Positions 38,519 through 47,974 of a stretch of DNA of 64,000 nucleotides are shown piece after piece (position 1 is the stretch's first letter; each line of letters opens with the position of its first letter). Below the pieces are notes generated by a model that searched no databases, was not told where the DNA came from, and saw only the letters and a list, made by a program, of their open reading frames with translations. Source of the DNA: an uncultured Candidatus Saccharibacteria bacterium (GTDB lineage Bacteria > Patescibacteriota > Saccharimonadia > Saccharimonadales > Saccharimonadaceae); assembly GCA_948945085.1 (NCBI GenBank), contig CARBGY010000003.1, forward strand, positions 49,334-113,333. Reading direction: 5' to 3'. Made by a program: the position numbers and the translations under genes.

Positions 38519-40867
38519 ATGCCAAAAAATTTAGTTATCGTCGAGTCCCCCGCTAAGGCTCATACCATTGAAAAATACCTCGGTAAGGATTTTCACGTCC
38601 TCGCTTCCGTTGGGCATATTCGTAAAGATACTAAAGTCGACAAAGAGACTTTCGATGTTACTTACGAAATTGACCCAGGACACAAAAAGATTATTTCTGA
38701 CCTCAAAAAAGCCGCTGCGGATGCCGAAACTATCTGGCTCGCAACCGACGAAGACCGCGAAGGCGAAGCAATTTCTTGGCACCTCATGGAAGTACTAAAA
38801 CTCCCTAAGGGCACAAAACGCATCACTTTCCACGAAATCACTAAACCTGCCCTCGAAGCCGCCATTAAAAGTCCTCGCACCGTTGATATGGACATGGTGT
38901 CATCCCAACAAGCCCGCCAGACCCTCGATATGCTCGTCGGTTTTGACCTTTCTGGAGTTGTACGACGTAAAGTTCCTGGCGCAATTTCTGCCGGACGCGT
39001 ACAATCGCCCGCTCTTCGCCTAATTGTTGAACGCGAACAGGAAATCGAAAAATTTGCCGCCAGCGCAAAATTCAAAGTTACCGGCAAATTCCTCACTAAA
39101 GAACAAGCTGAAATTACTGCTATTTTAAATCATAATTTTGACACCGAAAAAACCGCCAACAACTTCCTCGAAAAAGTCGCAAAGAGCGACTGGGAGGTTA
39201 GCGATGTTACCACTAGCCCCGGCACCAGAAAACCTGCTCCTCCTTTTACAACCGCCAGTATGCAAATCGAAGCCAATTCACGGCTCGGCTTTTCTGCTCG
39301 TACAACTATGAATGCCGCCCAAGCTCTCTACCAAGCCGGCCTCATTACCTATCACCGTACCGATAGCTTAAATTTATCCAAACAAGCCATCGCCATGACC
39401 GCAAGTTATATTGAAGAGAACTTCGGTAAGGAATACCTTAAAATACGTAATTTTAAAACTAAATCTGCTGGCGCCCAAGAAGCACACGAAGCCATTCGCC
39501 CCACCCATATCGAACAAGAAGTTGCCGGAAAAACTGATTACGAACGTAAACTTTATCGTCTAATCCGTAATCGTACGCTTGCTACTCAAATGGCCGAAGC
39601 CAAAACCGAAAAAACCGTCATTCAACTCAAGACTGATGTTGAAAAAAAGTATCTTTTCGAAGCCAAAGGTGAAGTTATTGTCTTTGACGGCTTCTTAAAA
39701 GTTACTGGCCGCACAAAAGAAGATGAACTTCCAACCCTTACGGTTGGAGATATCGTTAAAACTAGCCAAATCACCGCCCGCCAAAACTTTTCTAAGCCAC
39801 CTGCTCGCTACACTGAAGGCTCACTGGTCAAAAAACTCGAAGAACTCGGCATCGGTCGTCCATCCACTTACGCAACAATTATGTCCGCAATTCAAACTCG
39901 CGGTTATGTTATTAAGGGCGACTCTGAAGGGGAACCTCGTGAAGTTATCCAACTTACCCTCGAAAAAGGCGATGTTAAACGCGAACTAGTTACCGAAAAA
40001 ACTGGCTCCACTAAAGGCAAACTTCTACCAACCCCTATCGGCGAACTTCTTGCCGGTTTCTTAACCGACAATTTTAATAACATTGTCGACTATCAATTCA
40101 CCGCCAACATCGAAGAAGATCTTGATAAAATCGCCGAAAAAAAGCTCGAACGCGTTAAAATGCTCCGCGATTTTTACGGCCCCTTCCAAAAAGAAGTACT
40201 TAAATCCGACGAATCAGCCCGATATAATAATGCTAGGGAACTAGGGAAACACCCTAAAACTGGACAGCCAATTTACGCTAAAATTGGACGTAATGGTGGT
40301 TTTATCCAGCTTGGCGAAAACGAAAAAACTAGTGGTGAAAAACCTCGCTTCGCCCCACTTCCAAAGGGCATGACCGAAAAAACCGTCACACTCGAAGCCG
40401 CCCTTAAACAGCTCGATCTCCCCGCTTTGCCACGCGAGCTCGGTCAAGCCAAAGATGGAGCTACTATTATCGCCTCTAGTGGCCCCTTCGGTCCTTATCT
40501 TAAAGCCGGAAATTATAACATTCAGCTCAAAGATCACGATCCCTATACTATAGATCTTGCCACCGCCGAACAACTTTATCAAGAAAAACTCGATTCCATC
40601 ATCGCCGACTGGGGCGACATCATGATTATCAATGGCGCCTATGGCCCCTATGTTAAAGGCCCTGGACGTTTCAATAATGCCAAAATTCCTAAAGATCAAG
40701 ACCCAAAACAAATTACTCTCGAAGAAGCTAAAGCTATGCTTGAGAATAAAAAACCTGCTACTGGACGTTTTGCAAAAAAATCCGCTAAAACTAGTAAAAC
40801 TACTAAAGCCAAAACTACCAAAAAGACCCCGAAAAAGGCTTCAGCCCGCAAGACCACCAAAAAGTAG
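38519..40867 (+). CDS. topA: DNA topoisomerase I
   Basis: 782 aa type IA topoisomerase relaxing negative supercoils. TOPRIM domain at the N-terminus (LVIVESPAKAHTIEKYLG, DEDREGEAISWH), active-site Tyr in LITYHRTDSL, GRPSTYATI region. C-terminal repeats of the ASSGPFGPYLK/INGAYGPYVKG type replace zinc fingers, as in several lineages, and end in a Lys/Thr-rich tail. A TATCAT -10 element lies 9 nt before the ATG. Confidence 0.95.
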   Translation: MPKNLVIVESPAKAHTIEKYLGKDFHVLASVGHIRKDTKVDKETFDVTYEIDPGHKKIISDLKKAAADAETIWLATDEDREGEAISWHLMEVLKLPKGTKRITFHEITKPALEAAIKSPRTVDMDMVSSQQARQTLDMLVGFDLSGVVRRKVPGAISAGRVQSPALRLIVEREQEIEKFAASAKFKVTGKFLTKEQAEITAILNHNFDTEKTANNFLEKVAKSDWEVSDVTTSPGTRKPAPPFTTASMQIEANSRLGFSARTTMNAAQALYQAGLITYHRTDSLNLSKQAIAMTASYIEENFGKEYLKIRNFKTKSAGAQEAHEAIRPTHIEQEVAGKTDYERKLYRLIRNRTLATQMAEAKTEKTVIQLKTDVEKKYLFEAKGEVIVFDGFLKVTGRTKEDELPTLTVGDIVKTSQITARQNFSKPPARYTEGSLVKKLEELGIGRPSTYATIMSAIQTRGYVIKGDSEGEPREVIQLTLEKGDVKRELVTEKTGSTKGKLLPTPIGELLAGFLTDNFNNIVDYQFTANIEEDLDKIAEKKLERVKMLRDFYGPFQKEVLKSDESARYNNARELGKHPKTGQPIYAKIGRNGGFIQLGENEKTSGEKPRFAPLPKGMTEKTVTLEAALKQLDLPALPRELGQAKDGATIIASSGPFGPYLKAGNYNIQLKDHDPYTIDLATAEQLYQEKLDSIIADWGDIMIINGAYGPYVKGPGRFNNAKIPKDQDPKQITLEEAKAMLENKKPATGRFAKKSAKTSKTTKAKTTKKTPKKASARKTTKK

Positions 40868-41087
40868 ACCTAGCGATTTTAACCATAACTATCATCAAAA
40901 ATCTACCAAACTCTACTTATGCTTAAAAATATCAACTTTTTGGATATTTTTTTGCTATAAAACCACTAAAAGTGCTATAATAGAATTCAAGACGTCAACA
41001 TCTCACGTAGTCTCGATTTTTTTCGCAAATATGCTGTAATATATTCTCGGAGACCTTATTTTAAGATAAAATCTTGAAAAAAACTCG

Positions 41088-41116
41088 TTGACATCATTTT
41101 AATAATATGCTATCAT
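41088..41116 (+). promoter_or_regulatory. Promoter of the sigma4/HARE gene
   Basis: TTGACA (41088-41093), 17-nt spacer, TATCAT (41111-41116). Confidence 0.75.
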
Positions 41117-41168
41117 AAAATAAATGTTTTAATATTAAATTTAAGATAGAGGGATGGAAGGAACATTG

Positions 41169-42206
41169 ATGGACAACGCCAACACTATCGAAAAAGCTAT
41201 ACAAGGCAGTCTAAATATCATCGAACAAGACCGCGAACGAGAAATCATTTCACGACGTTTTGGGCTCTCAGGACAAAAAGAAACTTTGGAGCAAATTGGC
41301 GATCTACTTAATATTACACGCGAGCGCGTACGTCAGCTAGAAAAAGCCATTCTCGTACGTTTACGTATTGGTGCCGATGAGGGAACTATCGAAGACCTCG
41401 CCGCCGCTGAAAAACTTTTAATCCGTAATCTTACCGAGATGGGACGCGTCGCGCGCACTGCTGACCTCGCCGATCGCATCTACGGCCATAAAGCCACTCC
41501 TACCGAACGCGCCCGTATTACTTTTATCGGCGCGATTTCTAATGTTCTGACAGCACTCGACGAGAACGATCTTTATTTTCCTGGCATCGGCATCGCCGAA
41601 TATGGTGACGCAAAAACCATCCACAACCGTGTCGACGAAATTGTTTCCGTAATTAAAAAGCATGGTGAGCCACTCACCATCGAACAACTTGATGGCATGC
41701 TAAACTACGAACACCCCGACCATATCCGCGCCATCGCTTCAATTTCTAAACTTTTAGCAACGCTAAACGGTTTCTGGGGTCTTGCAAAATGGCCTACCGT
41801 AAACCCTCGCAATATTCGCGACAAAATCTTCGTCGTCCTCGAGGCTAAAAAAGAGCCAATGCATTTCTCCGATATTGCCGACGCAATCGCAAAATCCGAA
41901 TTCCGTCGCAAAAATGTCACCATCCAAGCTATCCATAACGAACTTATTAAAGATCCCCGCTTCATTCTCATTGGTCGTGGCATTTATGCCCTCAATTCTT
42001 GGGGCTACGCTCGAGGAACAGTTTCCGACATTATTACTACCATCCTCCGCGAAGCCGGCGAACCCCTCACTCGCGAAGAAATCGTTAAGCGCGTCCTTCG
42101 TGCTCGCAAAGTTAAAGAAACAACCGTTCTCTTAAATCTCCAGAACAAACAACTCTTTGATAAAGTTGACAAAGACTCTTATAAGCTCGCCGAAGGGAAC
42201 CAATAA
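41169..42206 (+). CDS. Sigma-70 region 4 fused to HARE-HTH domains
   Basis: About 345 aa. Residues 1-65 match sigma region 4 (REREIISRRFGLSGQKETLEQIGDLLNITRERVRQLEKAI), which normally reads the -35 box. No region 2 is present, so it cannot replace a sigma factor. The rest carries winged-helix HARE-HTH-like modules (EPMHFSDIADAIAK, EPLTREEIVKRVLRARK) like those of the RNAP delta subunit. It is probably an RNAP-associated regulator. Start chosen at 41169, after GGAAGGA. Confidence 0.75.
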   Translation: MDNANTIEKAIQGSLNIIEQDREREIISRRFGLSGQKETLEQIGDLLNITRERVRQLEKAILVRLRIGADEGTIEDLAAAEKLLIRNLTEMGRVARTADLADRIYGHKATPTERARITFIGAISNVLTALDENDLYFPGIGIAEYGDAKTIHNRVDEIVSVIKKHGEPLTIEQLDGMLNYEHPDHIRAIASISKLLATLNGFWGLAKWPTVNPRNIRDKIFVVLEAKKEPMHFSDIADAIAKSEFRRKNVTIQAIHNELIKDPRFILIGRGIYALNSWGYARGTVSDIITTILREAGEPLTREEIVKRVLRARKVKETTVLLNLQNKQLFDKVDKDSYKLAEGNQ

Positions 42207-42207
42207 T

Positions 42208-42407
42208 TCTTCACTTCGTCCGTAGCGGATTTATCTTAATCGATAGCGGTATAGTACGAGAAGTTAAACGTAATGGCTACACCAGATCAAACGCAATCGC
42301 CTCGTCTTTCAATACCTACTATCTTAACTTTTCTTCTAGTGTTGCATCATCTTTTGGACCATATGCCCGTTCGCATGGCTTCCCCATCCGCTGTCTAGCA
42401 TACTAAT
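42208..42407 (+). pseudogene. C-terminal fragment of a Fib_succ_major-type protein
   Basis: An open frame without a start encodes FVRSGFILIDSGIVREVKRN, FNTYYLNFSSSVASSFG, and ends GFPIRCLAY plus stop. The layout matches the VR-coded lectin end, but the sequence is not a copy of the template repeat. Its first 23 bp are identical to 24097-24119, just before VR2. No N-terminal part is present; it is a detached 3' cassette or relic. Confidence 0.6.
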
Positions 42408-42436
42408 AATATATATTATGCGTAATACATGAGTTT

Positions 42437-42613
42437 GTACGCGGCGGGCATGTCCATCTAAGTACTGGTTCATTGAGGTACGCGGGCCTCGCTAGCTACC
42501 ACTGGTCAGCTACTACTTATACTAATACTACATACGCATACGTCCTCTATTTCAATAGTACTAACGTCCTCCCGTCGGGCTACGACGCTCGGTTCAACGG
42601 TTTCTCGGTACGC
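42437..42613 (+). repeat. Orphan DGR variable repeat VR7 (array B)
   Basis: Collinear with the template repeat; mostly template-A changes with some others (GCT to ACT, ACG to ACA). Its last 6 bases are the first 6 of VR8 (GTACGC). Confidence 0.88.
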
Positions 42614-42783
42614 GGCGGGTACGTCGCTCTAAATACTGGTTCATTGGTGTACGCAGGCCGTAATAGCGTCTACTGGTCAACTACTACTTATCCTAATGCT
42701 ACGGCCGCGTACTACCTCCATTTCAATAGTACTAACGTCCACCCGTCGCGCTACCACGATCGATTCGCCGGTTTCTCGGTGGG
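42608..42783 (+). repeat. Orphan DGR variable repeat VR8 (array B)
   Basis: Head-to-tail with VR7, in the same reading frame through the junction. A pyrimidine-rich stretch follows, as after VR4. Confidence 0.88.
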
Positions 42784-42898
42784 ATGGATTACCTTTTCCT
42801 CCCCCTTCTATTCTCTTCCTTTCATCTCCTTCTTTTTAACTTCTGTTCTTCCTTCTTCTTCCATTCTCTTTCTTGCTTCTCCCTTCTCCTCTTCTCCT

Positions 42899-43034
42899 CT
42901 TCTCCCTCCCATACATTATCTGACGAACTGATCCTTTTGGGCTGAGATATTCCAAATCACGGCCCGAACGATCAAGTGAGGGATTCGATTTGGAATATCT
43001 CACCGTGAGGAAGATAATGTATGGGAGGGAGAAG
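42899..43034. repeat. Inverted-repeat element B downstream of VR array B
   Basis: Arms at 42899-42921 and 43012-43034 share CCATACATTATCT/AGATAATGTATGG with element A. The core lies in reverse: TGACGAACT first and CCGTGAGGAA last. It holds a perfect 15-bp inner stem (42944-42958 with 42987-43001) that has no sequence similarity to the stem in element A. Confidence 0.75.
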
Positions 43035-43170
43035 GGAGAAGAATATGAATGAAAGGAAAAATGAGGAAGAAAAACCAAAGAAGGAGAAAAGAAAACATAT
43101 CCGCTACAGACGTCAAGCTAAACCAATTAGCTATACCAAACTAACCTAGTTGTGATATAATATATAATAT

Positions 43171-46100
43171 ATGTTTGCGCAAATAATTAACTTCATTATT
43201 CAACCATATTTCTGGATTCCAATCGTCTTAGTTCTAGGATTCTTAGCCTATCGCAACTATAAAAAACTTAATCGTCTTAAAGTGCTTAACGTCGACTCTG
43301 TCCTCCTTATGCTTGAGATTCCACGCGCCAACGACAAAAAAGAGCTTGCCGCTGAACAACTCTTTGCCAGTCTTCACGGTATCCTGCGAGACAAAGCCGA
43401 ACTCCAAGCCACCAGCGGCGTCCAGGAACACTTAAGTTTTGAAATCGTATCTACTGGTGGTCAAATCCGTTTTTACGTTTGGGTGCCAAAAATTCTCCAA
43501 AGTTTCGTCGAAGGCCAAATTTACGCCCAATACCCTACCGTCCAAATCTACAAAATGAAAGATGATTATGTCGACGATCGTGAAAAATATCCCGTTTCTT
43601 ACACGGCCGAACTAACCCTTACCGAAAACGAAGCCCTACCTATTAAAACCTTCGAGAACTTCGAAGTTGACCCCCTAGCTGGCATCACTGGCACTCTTGC
43701 CAAACTTAACCCCGATAATTCCGAAGAACTTTGGATCCAAATCCTCACCCGCCCCATACCCGACGACTGGCATAAGCAAACCACCGACAAATGGATTAAA
43801 AAAATCAAAGATGGTAAAAAACTTTTCGGTGGCAACTCTAGCATTGATTGGACATGGGTCATTGAAGCTTTTGGCGCCTTTTTCCGTCCTCCTACTGGCG
43901 GTAGTGGCGGAGAAGTTAAAAAAGTTGAAATCTCTGAGCGGGATAAAACCCGTATTGCCAAAGCCGAAGAAAAGGCTACTAAGCTTGGCTATGAAGTTAA
44001 AATTCGTCTCACTTATCTTGGTCAAGACCAAACCAATGCCAAACTCAACATGCAGGCGCTTGTTGGTACCTTCAAGCAATACAACTCCACCAACCTAAAC
44101 GGTTTTAAACTTACCGGTGGTAGCTTTAAAGCCGAAGATATTGACGCTTACAAAATGCGCCAATTTGCCGATCATGGCTTTATTCTTAATATTTCTGAAC
44201 TGGCTTCCGTTTACCATTTACCCCATACTAGTGTCGAAACCCCAAACATCGTTTGGGCCTCCTCTAAAACCGCCGAGCCTCCCGCAAAGCTCCCTCTTGT
44301 TAATGGTGACCCCACTCATGACGAAAATATCTCAGCTTTTGGTCTCACTAACTTCCGTGGCATTAATCATCAATTCGGCATGTATCGTCGTGACCGCTCT
44401 CGCCATGTCTACATTATTGGCCAAACCGGTGCTGGTAAATCTGGTATGCTAGAGCTATTTGCTTTAAGTGATGTATTTTATAATCAAGGTTATTGTATTA
44501 TTGATCCTCACGGCGACTTTGCCATCAATAATTTAAGATTTGTTCCCGAATCCCGCATCCAAGACGTTATTTATTTCAACCCCGCCGACACTGCTTATCC
44601 AGTCGCCTTTAACCCTCTTGAAATCAGCGATCCTAGCCGCAAACCTAACGTCTGTTCCGAAGTTATCGGAGTACTTAAACGTATGTTCGGCGATTCTTGG
44701 GGGCCACGACTTGAGCATATTCTGCGCCATACTATCTTAGCTCTGCTCGATCGCCCCGAAACTACATTACTCGATATTTCTAGACTCCTTACCGATAAAG
44801 ACTTCCGCAAAGAAACCCTTGATTACTGTACCGATGTTACCGTTCTTCAGTTCTGGAAACACGAATTTGGTCAATGGAATGAAAAACAAGTTAACGAAAG
44901 TATTGCTCCTGTTCTTAATAAAGTCGGTGCATTCACGGCTAACCCTATCATTCGTAATATTATTGGTCAGTCTAAGTCAAGTTTCGATGTTCGCAAAATC
45001 ATGGACGAAGGCAAAATCCTCGTTGTCAATCTATCGAAAGGTCTCATCGGCGAAGACAACGCTGGTATCCTGGGTGCCTTCCTTGTGACCAAAGTCCAAC
45101 TTGCCGCCATGAGCCGTTCCGACATCCCTGACGTCGCCGACCGTCGCCCTTTCTATCTCTATGTTGATGAGTTCCAAAACTTCGCAACTGATTCCTTTGC
45201 TGTTATTCTGTCCGAAGCTCGCAAATACGGCCTCAACCTTACCGTAGCTAACCAATATACCTCTCAAATGACCGAATCTGTCCGTGATGCCGTCTTTGGC
45301 AACGTCGGTACCACTATTAGCTTCCGTGTCTCCGCCGATGATGCTCCAGTCCTCGCTAAGCAATTTGAACCAACTTTCGAAGCGTCCGATCTTCTCCAAC
45401 TCAACAACCGCCATTTCGTTATTTCTATGATTATTAATGGTGAAAAAGCGCCCGCCTTCTCGGCAACTACCCTATCTCTACCTGTTACTCCCCAGGATAA
45501 CTTCGATAAAATTGTCGAAAGCTCCCGCATACTCTACGCCCGCAATCGCGCCGATGTCGAAGCCGAAATTCGCGCCACTATTGAACAATCCGAAAAATAT
45601 AAAAAGGAACTTTCCGATTCTGGTCGTGCCGCCGGCAGTATGGGTAACATCGTTGAAGAACAAGTCAATAACAGCTATACAACTCGCGGAACAGGGAATT
45701 ACAATTCCGGATACAATTCTTACAGTCGAAATAACACCGCCCCACAACCTAAACCTAACTTCCAATACCAACCTACTCCTCAGAATGATTTTCGAAAACT
45801 AAAAATGTCCCCCAATGCCGCCGAGGGGAAGCAACGTCTCGGACTTAAAGATCTTGGCAATCTTGTTGCCGAAAAGACCGCAAATGGAAAGTCCACAAAC
45901 GAAAAAGCTCACCAACCCCAAAAATCCCCCCAAAATCCTCCAGTTCAATCCCCAAAAATCCCTGAAAAACCACTAGCGTCATCACAGAAGCCCGCAAAGG
46001 CCAATGTAACACCAGAGCTTCATACGATGGCATCCGGCGAAGAAATCCGCCTTAAACGCACCGAAAATGGCCTTAAAGAGGAAATCGTTAGTTCCAATCC

Positions 46101-46323
46101 TTCCCAAACTCCTAAAACCCATCCTAAATCCCCCGAAACGGCTCAGAAAGTCGCTACGGCCGTCTCCGAAAATTTCCTCGGATCTACTGCGAACCCTCGC
46201 CTTGTTAATACCGGTAAAGCCACTTTACGTGCCACTCAAGGCGAAAATCGACCACCCGAACCCTTTAAAACTACCTCGCCCCAAACCAACAAAAACCGTC
46301 GCTTCCGTCGTAATCGACACTAA
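43171..46323 (+). CDS. VirB4/TraD-like conjugation-type ATPase
   Basis: 1050 aa. A hydrophobic N-terminus (about 5-27) probably anchors it in the membrane. The ATPase core has Walker A IGQTGAGKSGML near residue 425, IDPHGDF, and Walker B YLYVDEFQNFA, followed by TVANQYTSQM, as in TraD/TraM-recognition coupling ATPases. The last 230 residues are Pro/Gln/Lys-rich and disordered. Such stand-alone ATPases may drive DNA or protein transfer, or type IV pilus-like machinery. TATAAT boxes lie 2 and 9 nt upstream. Confidence 0.8.
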   Translation: MFAQIINFIIQPYFWIPIVLVLGFLAYRNYKKLNRLKVLNVDSVLLMLEIPRANDKKELAAEQLFASLHGILRDKAELQATSGVQEHLSFEIVSTGGQIRFYVWVPKILQSFVEGQIYAQYPTVQIYKMKDDYVDDREKYPVSYTAELTLTENEALPIKTFENFEVDPLAGITGTLAKLNPDNSEELWIQILTRPIPDDWHKQTTDKWIKKIKDGKKLFGGNSSIDWTWVIEAFGAFFRPPTGGSGGEVKKVEISERDKTRIAKAEEKATKLGYEVKIRLTYLGQDQTNAKLNMQALVGTFKQYNSTNLNGFKLTGGSFKAEDIDAYKMRQFADHGFILNISELASVYHLPHTSVETPNIVWASSKTAEPPAKLPLVNGDPTHDENISAFGLTNFRGINHQFGMYRRDRSRHVYIIGQTGAGKSGMLELFALSDVFYNQGYCIIDPHGDFAINNLRFVPESRIQDVIYFNPADTAYPVAFNPLEISDPSRKPNVCSEVIGVLKRMFGDSWGPRLEHILRHTILALLDRPETTLLDISRLLTDKDFRKETLDYCTDVTVLQFWKHEFGQWNEKQVNESIAPVLNKVGAFTANPIIRNIIGQSKSSFDVRKIMDEGKILVVNLSKGLIGEDNAGILGAFLVTKVQLAAMSRSDIPDVADRRPFYLYVDEFQNFATDSFAVILSEARKYGLNLTVANQYTSQMTESVRDAVFGNVGTTISFRVSADDAPVLAKQFEPTFEASDLLQLNNRHFVISMIINGEKAPAFSATTLSLPVTPQDNFDKIVESSRILYARNRADVEAEIRATIEQSEKYKKELSDSGRAAGSMGNIVEEQVNNSYTTRGTGNYNSGYNSYSRNNTAPQPKPNFQYQPTPQNDFRKLKMSPNAAEGKQRLGLKDLGNLVAEKTANGKSTNEKAHQPQKSPQNPPVQSPKIPEKPLASSQKPAKANVTPELHTMASGEEIRLKRTENGLKEEIVSSNPSQTPKTHPKSPETAQKVATAVSENFLGSTANPRLVNTGKATLRATQGENRPPEPFKTTSPQTNKNRRFRRNRH

Positions 46324-46373
46324 ACCCTAACTATTTAGGCTCTGTCCCCACTTATGCTATAATATTTATAGTT

Positions 46374-47177
46374 ATGAATCTCTACCAATTATCGCGCGCA
46401 ATCCTTTCGCTTAGTCCTCAACCTATCGTTAAACTTCGTTTCGCCCGCATAATTTATTTCACCCATAAAGAATTAATCCGTAAGGGTTTCATGCAAATCG
46501 AAGATATCGCTTATATCCGTTCTCCTCTCGGACCAGTCCCCGAAGGTCTAAAAAAACTCGCCGTAGATTACCGCGATATTACTCTCCAAAAAACCACCTC
46601 TGACCTTTCCTACGCCAGTGAAGAATTTCTTATTAACCATAATTCCATCGACCAGGAAACCAATTTTCTCGAGCAATACCGTGACATCTTAAAGGTTATC
46701 GACCAAACCTTACAAGCTTTAAGCCTCCACCGTACCCCAGAACTCATCGAAGCAAGCCATGATCCTAGTTGGCTCGCTAACTTTAATGGCACAAGATATT
46801 TTTTAACCGCCGCCGACCTTAAAAATACTTTCCCCTTCACTAAAATCCGCCTTCGTATCCGCATCAAACCCACCCCTAAAAATTCCGCTTCCGCCAATGA
46901 GCTTGGTCGTATCCAGGCTAACCTTCTTCGTGGCATGCTAAACGATATTGTTAAAGAAAGTACCGATCTCGAATATCCAGACGAAGCTTGCAGAGCAGGG
47001 AATGACGATAAGACTCCAACTACGCTTAAATTCTCTGTCCTACCTATTAAAACCCCTTTTAATCTATTCAAATCCCTTTCTCAGAAAAAGCCCAAACCTT
47101 CCACTCCGAAACCACCTTCTCGCCATTTAGATAATCCTGCAGAACCAGATGATAAAAATAAGAAAACGACTTCATGA
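46374..47177 (+). CDS. Panacea-domain (DUF4065, SocA-like) putative antitoxin
   Basis: 267 aa. An N-terminal Panacea domain (KLRFARIIYFTHKELIRKG, YIRSPLGPVPEGLKK) is followed by a less conserved C-terminal half and a basic tail. Panacea proteins act as antitoxins for varied toxin families. Its stop overlaps the Fic gene start by 4 nt, the usual layout of a toxin-antitoxin pair. TATAAT at 46358-46363 is 10 nt upstream. Confidence 0.72.
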   Translation: MNLYQLSRAILSLSPQPIVKLRFARIIYFTHKELIRKGFMQIEDIAYIRSPLGPVPEGLKKLAVDYRDITLQKTTSDLSYASEEFLINHNSIDQETNFLEQYRDILKVIDQTLQALSLHRTPELIEASHDPSWLANFNGTRYFLTAADLKNTFPFTKIRLRIRIKPTPKNSASANELGRIQANLLRGMLNDIVKESTDLEYPDEACRAGNDDKTPTTLKFSVLPIKTPFNLFKSLSQKKPKPSTPKPPSRHLDNPAEPDDKNKKTTS

Positions 47178-47905
47178 GTGCCCAAGAACGCTACGAAATT
47201 CCCGAATCAGACGTCGCCAAGTCTCTCTGGCGCAAATACCGTCACACTCCAGAATATCGTAGTGGACGTCGCTTCTCTATTAACTCAACTCACCCTCTAG
47301 TCCGTAGCGCTGAGGAGCAAGGCCTTAATGACGTCATCCTTAAATTCGCTCGCCAGCTCGAAACCTCCGTTGACATCCGCACTGATTTTTCTCATCGTAG
47401 GGAACTAGACTGGCTTAACGACTGGAAATCCATGCACCATACCCTTTTTAATTACGTTTATCGCGAGTGTGGCCAACTCCGTCCGCGCGGCCATGACGTA
47501 CGTTTTGGCGCTCCAGGTGACGAAGATTTACATCGCATACCTTGTGGTGGCGCTGAGGTTTATAATGAGCTTTATGCCCTCGCACGCACCCTTTGCGACC
47601 GCATCGAATTCATTAAGAGCTCGGACATCGATGAAACCTGCCGTTTCTTAGCTCAATTTCATTACAATTTTATCCGTATTCATCCTTTCTTCGATGGTAA
47701 TGGACGCATCGCTCGCGTCGTCACCGACCAGCTTTCTGTTGCCCTCGGCTATATTCCTATTATTGCCGGCTTTCCCCGCAATAATGCCGAAAAAAAGCGC
47801 ATTTATCATGCCGCTATTCACGATTCCGCCGGCGACAGCGCCTGCATTTCACTAACTGCCTGGATTAAATCCCAACTTGAAGATAAACTTGCCGAAATCG
47901 CTTAA
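47174..47905 (+). CDS. Fic-domain protein (putative AMP-transferase toxin)
   Basis: 243 aa. The Fic active-site motif is complete: HPFFDGNGRIAR near 170-181, with the catalytic His. Fic enzymes usually transfer AMP from ATP to Tyr/Ser/Thr of target proteins. No inhibitory (S/T)xxxE(G/N) helix was recognised, so restraint may come from the overlapping Panacea protein. Directly precedes the prophage. Confidence 0.85.
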   Translation: MSAQERYEIPESDVAKSLWRKYRHTPEYRSGRRFSINSTHPLVRSAEEQGLNDVILKFARQLETSVDIRTDFSHRRELDWLNDWKSMHHTLFNYVYRECGQLRPRGHDVRFGAPGDEDLHRIPCGGAEVYNELYALARTLCDRIEFIKSSDIDETCRFLAQFHYNFIRIHPFFDGNGRIARVVTDQLSVALGYIPIIAGFPRNNAEKKRIYHAAIHDSAGDSACISLTAWIKSQLEDKLAEIA

Positions 47906-47974
47906 TATAATCATTCAGAAAATCAGGGAATTAACGCACCAACAAGGGAATCAATATATTAAGAAACCCCCTAT

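Noticed and set aside
42473..42931. 152-aa ORF over VR7-VR8
   Set aside because: Open only because template codons avoid stops and the following pyrimidine tract is open; starts inside VR7.
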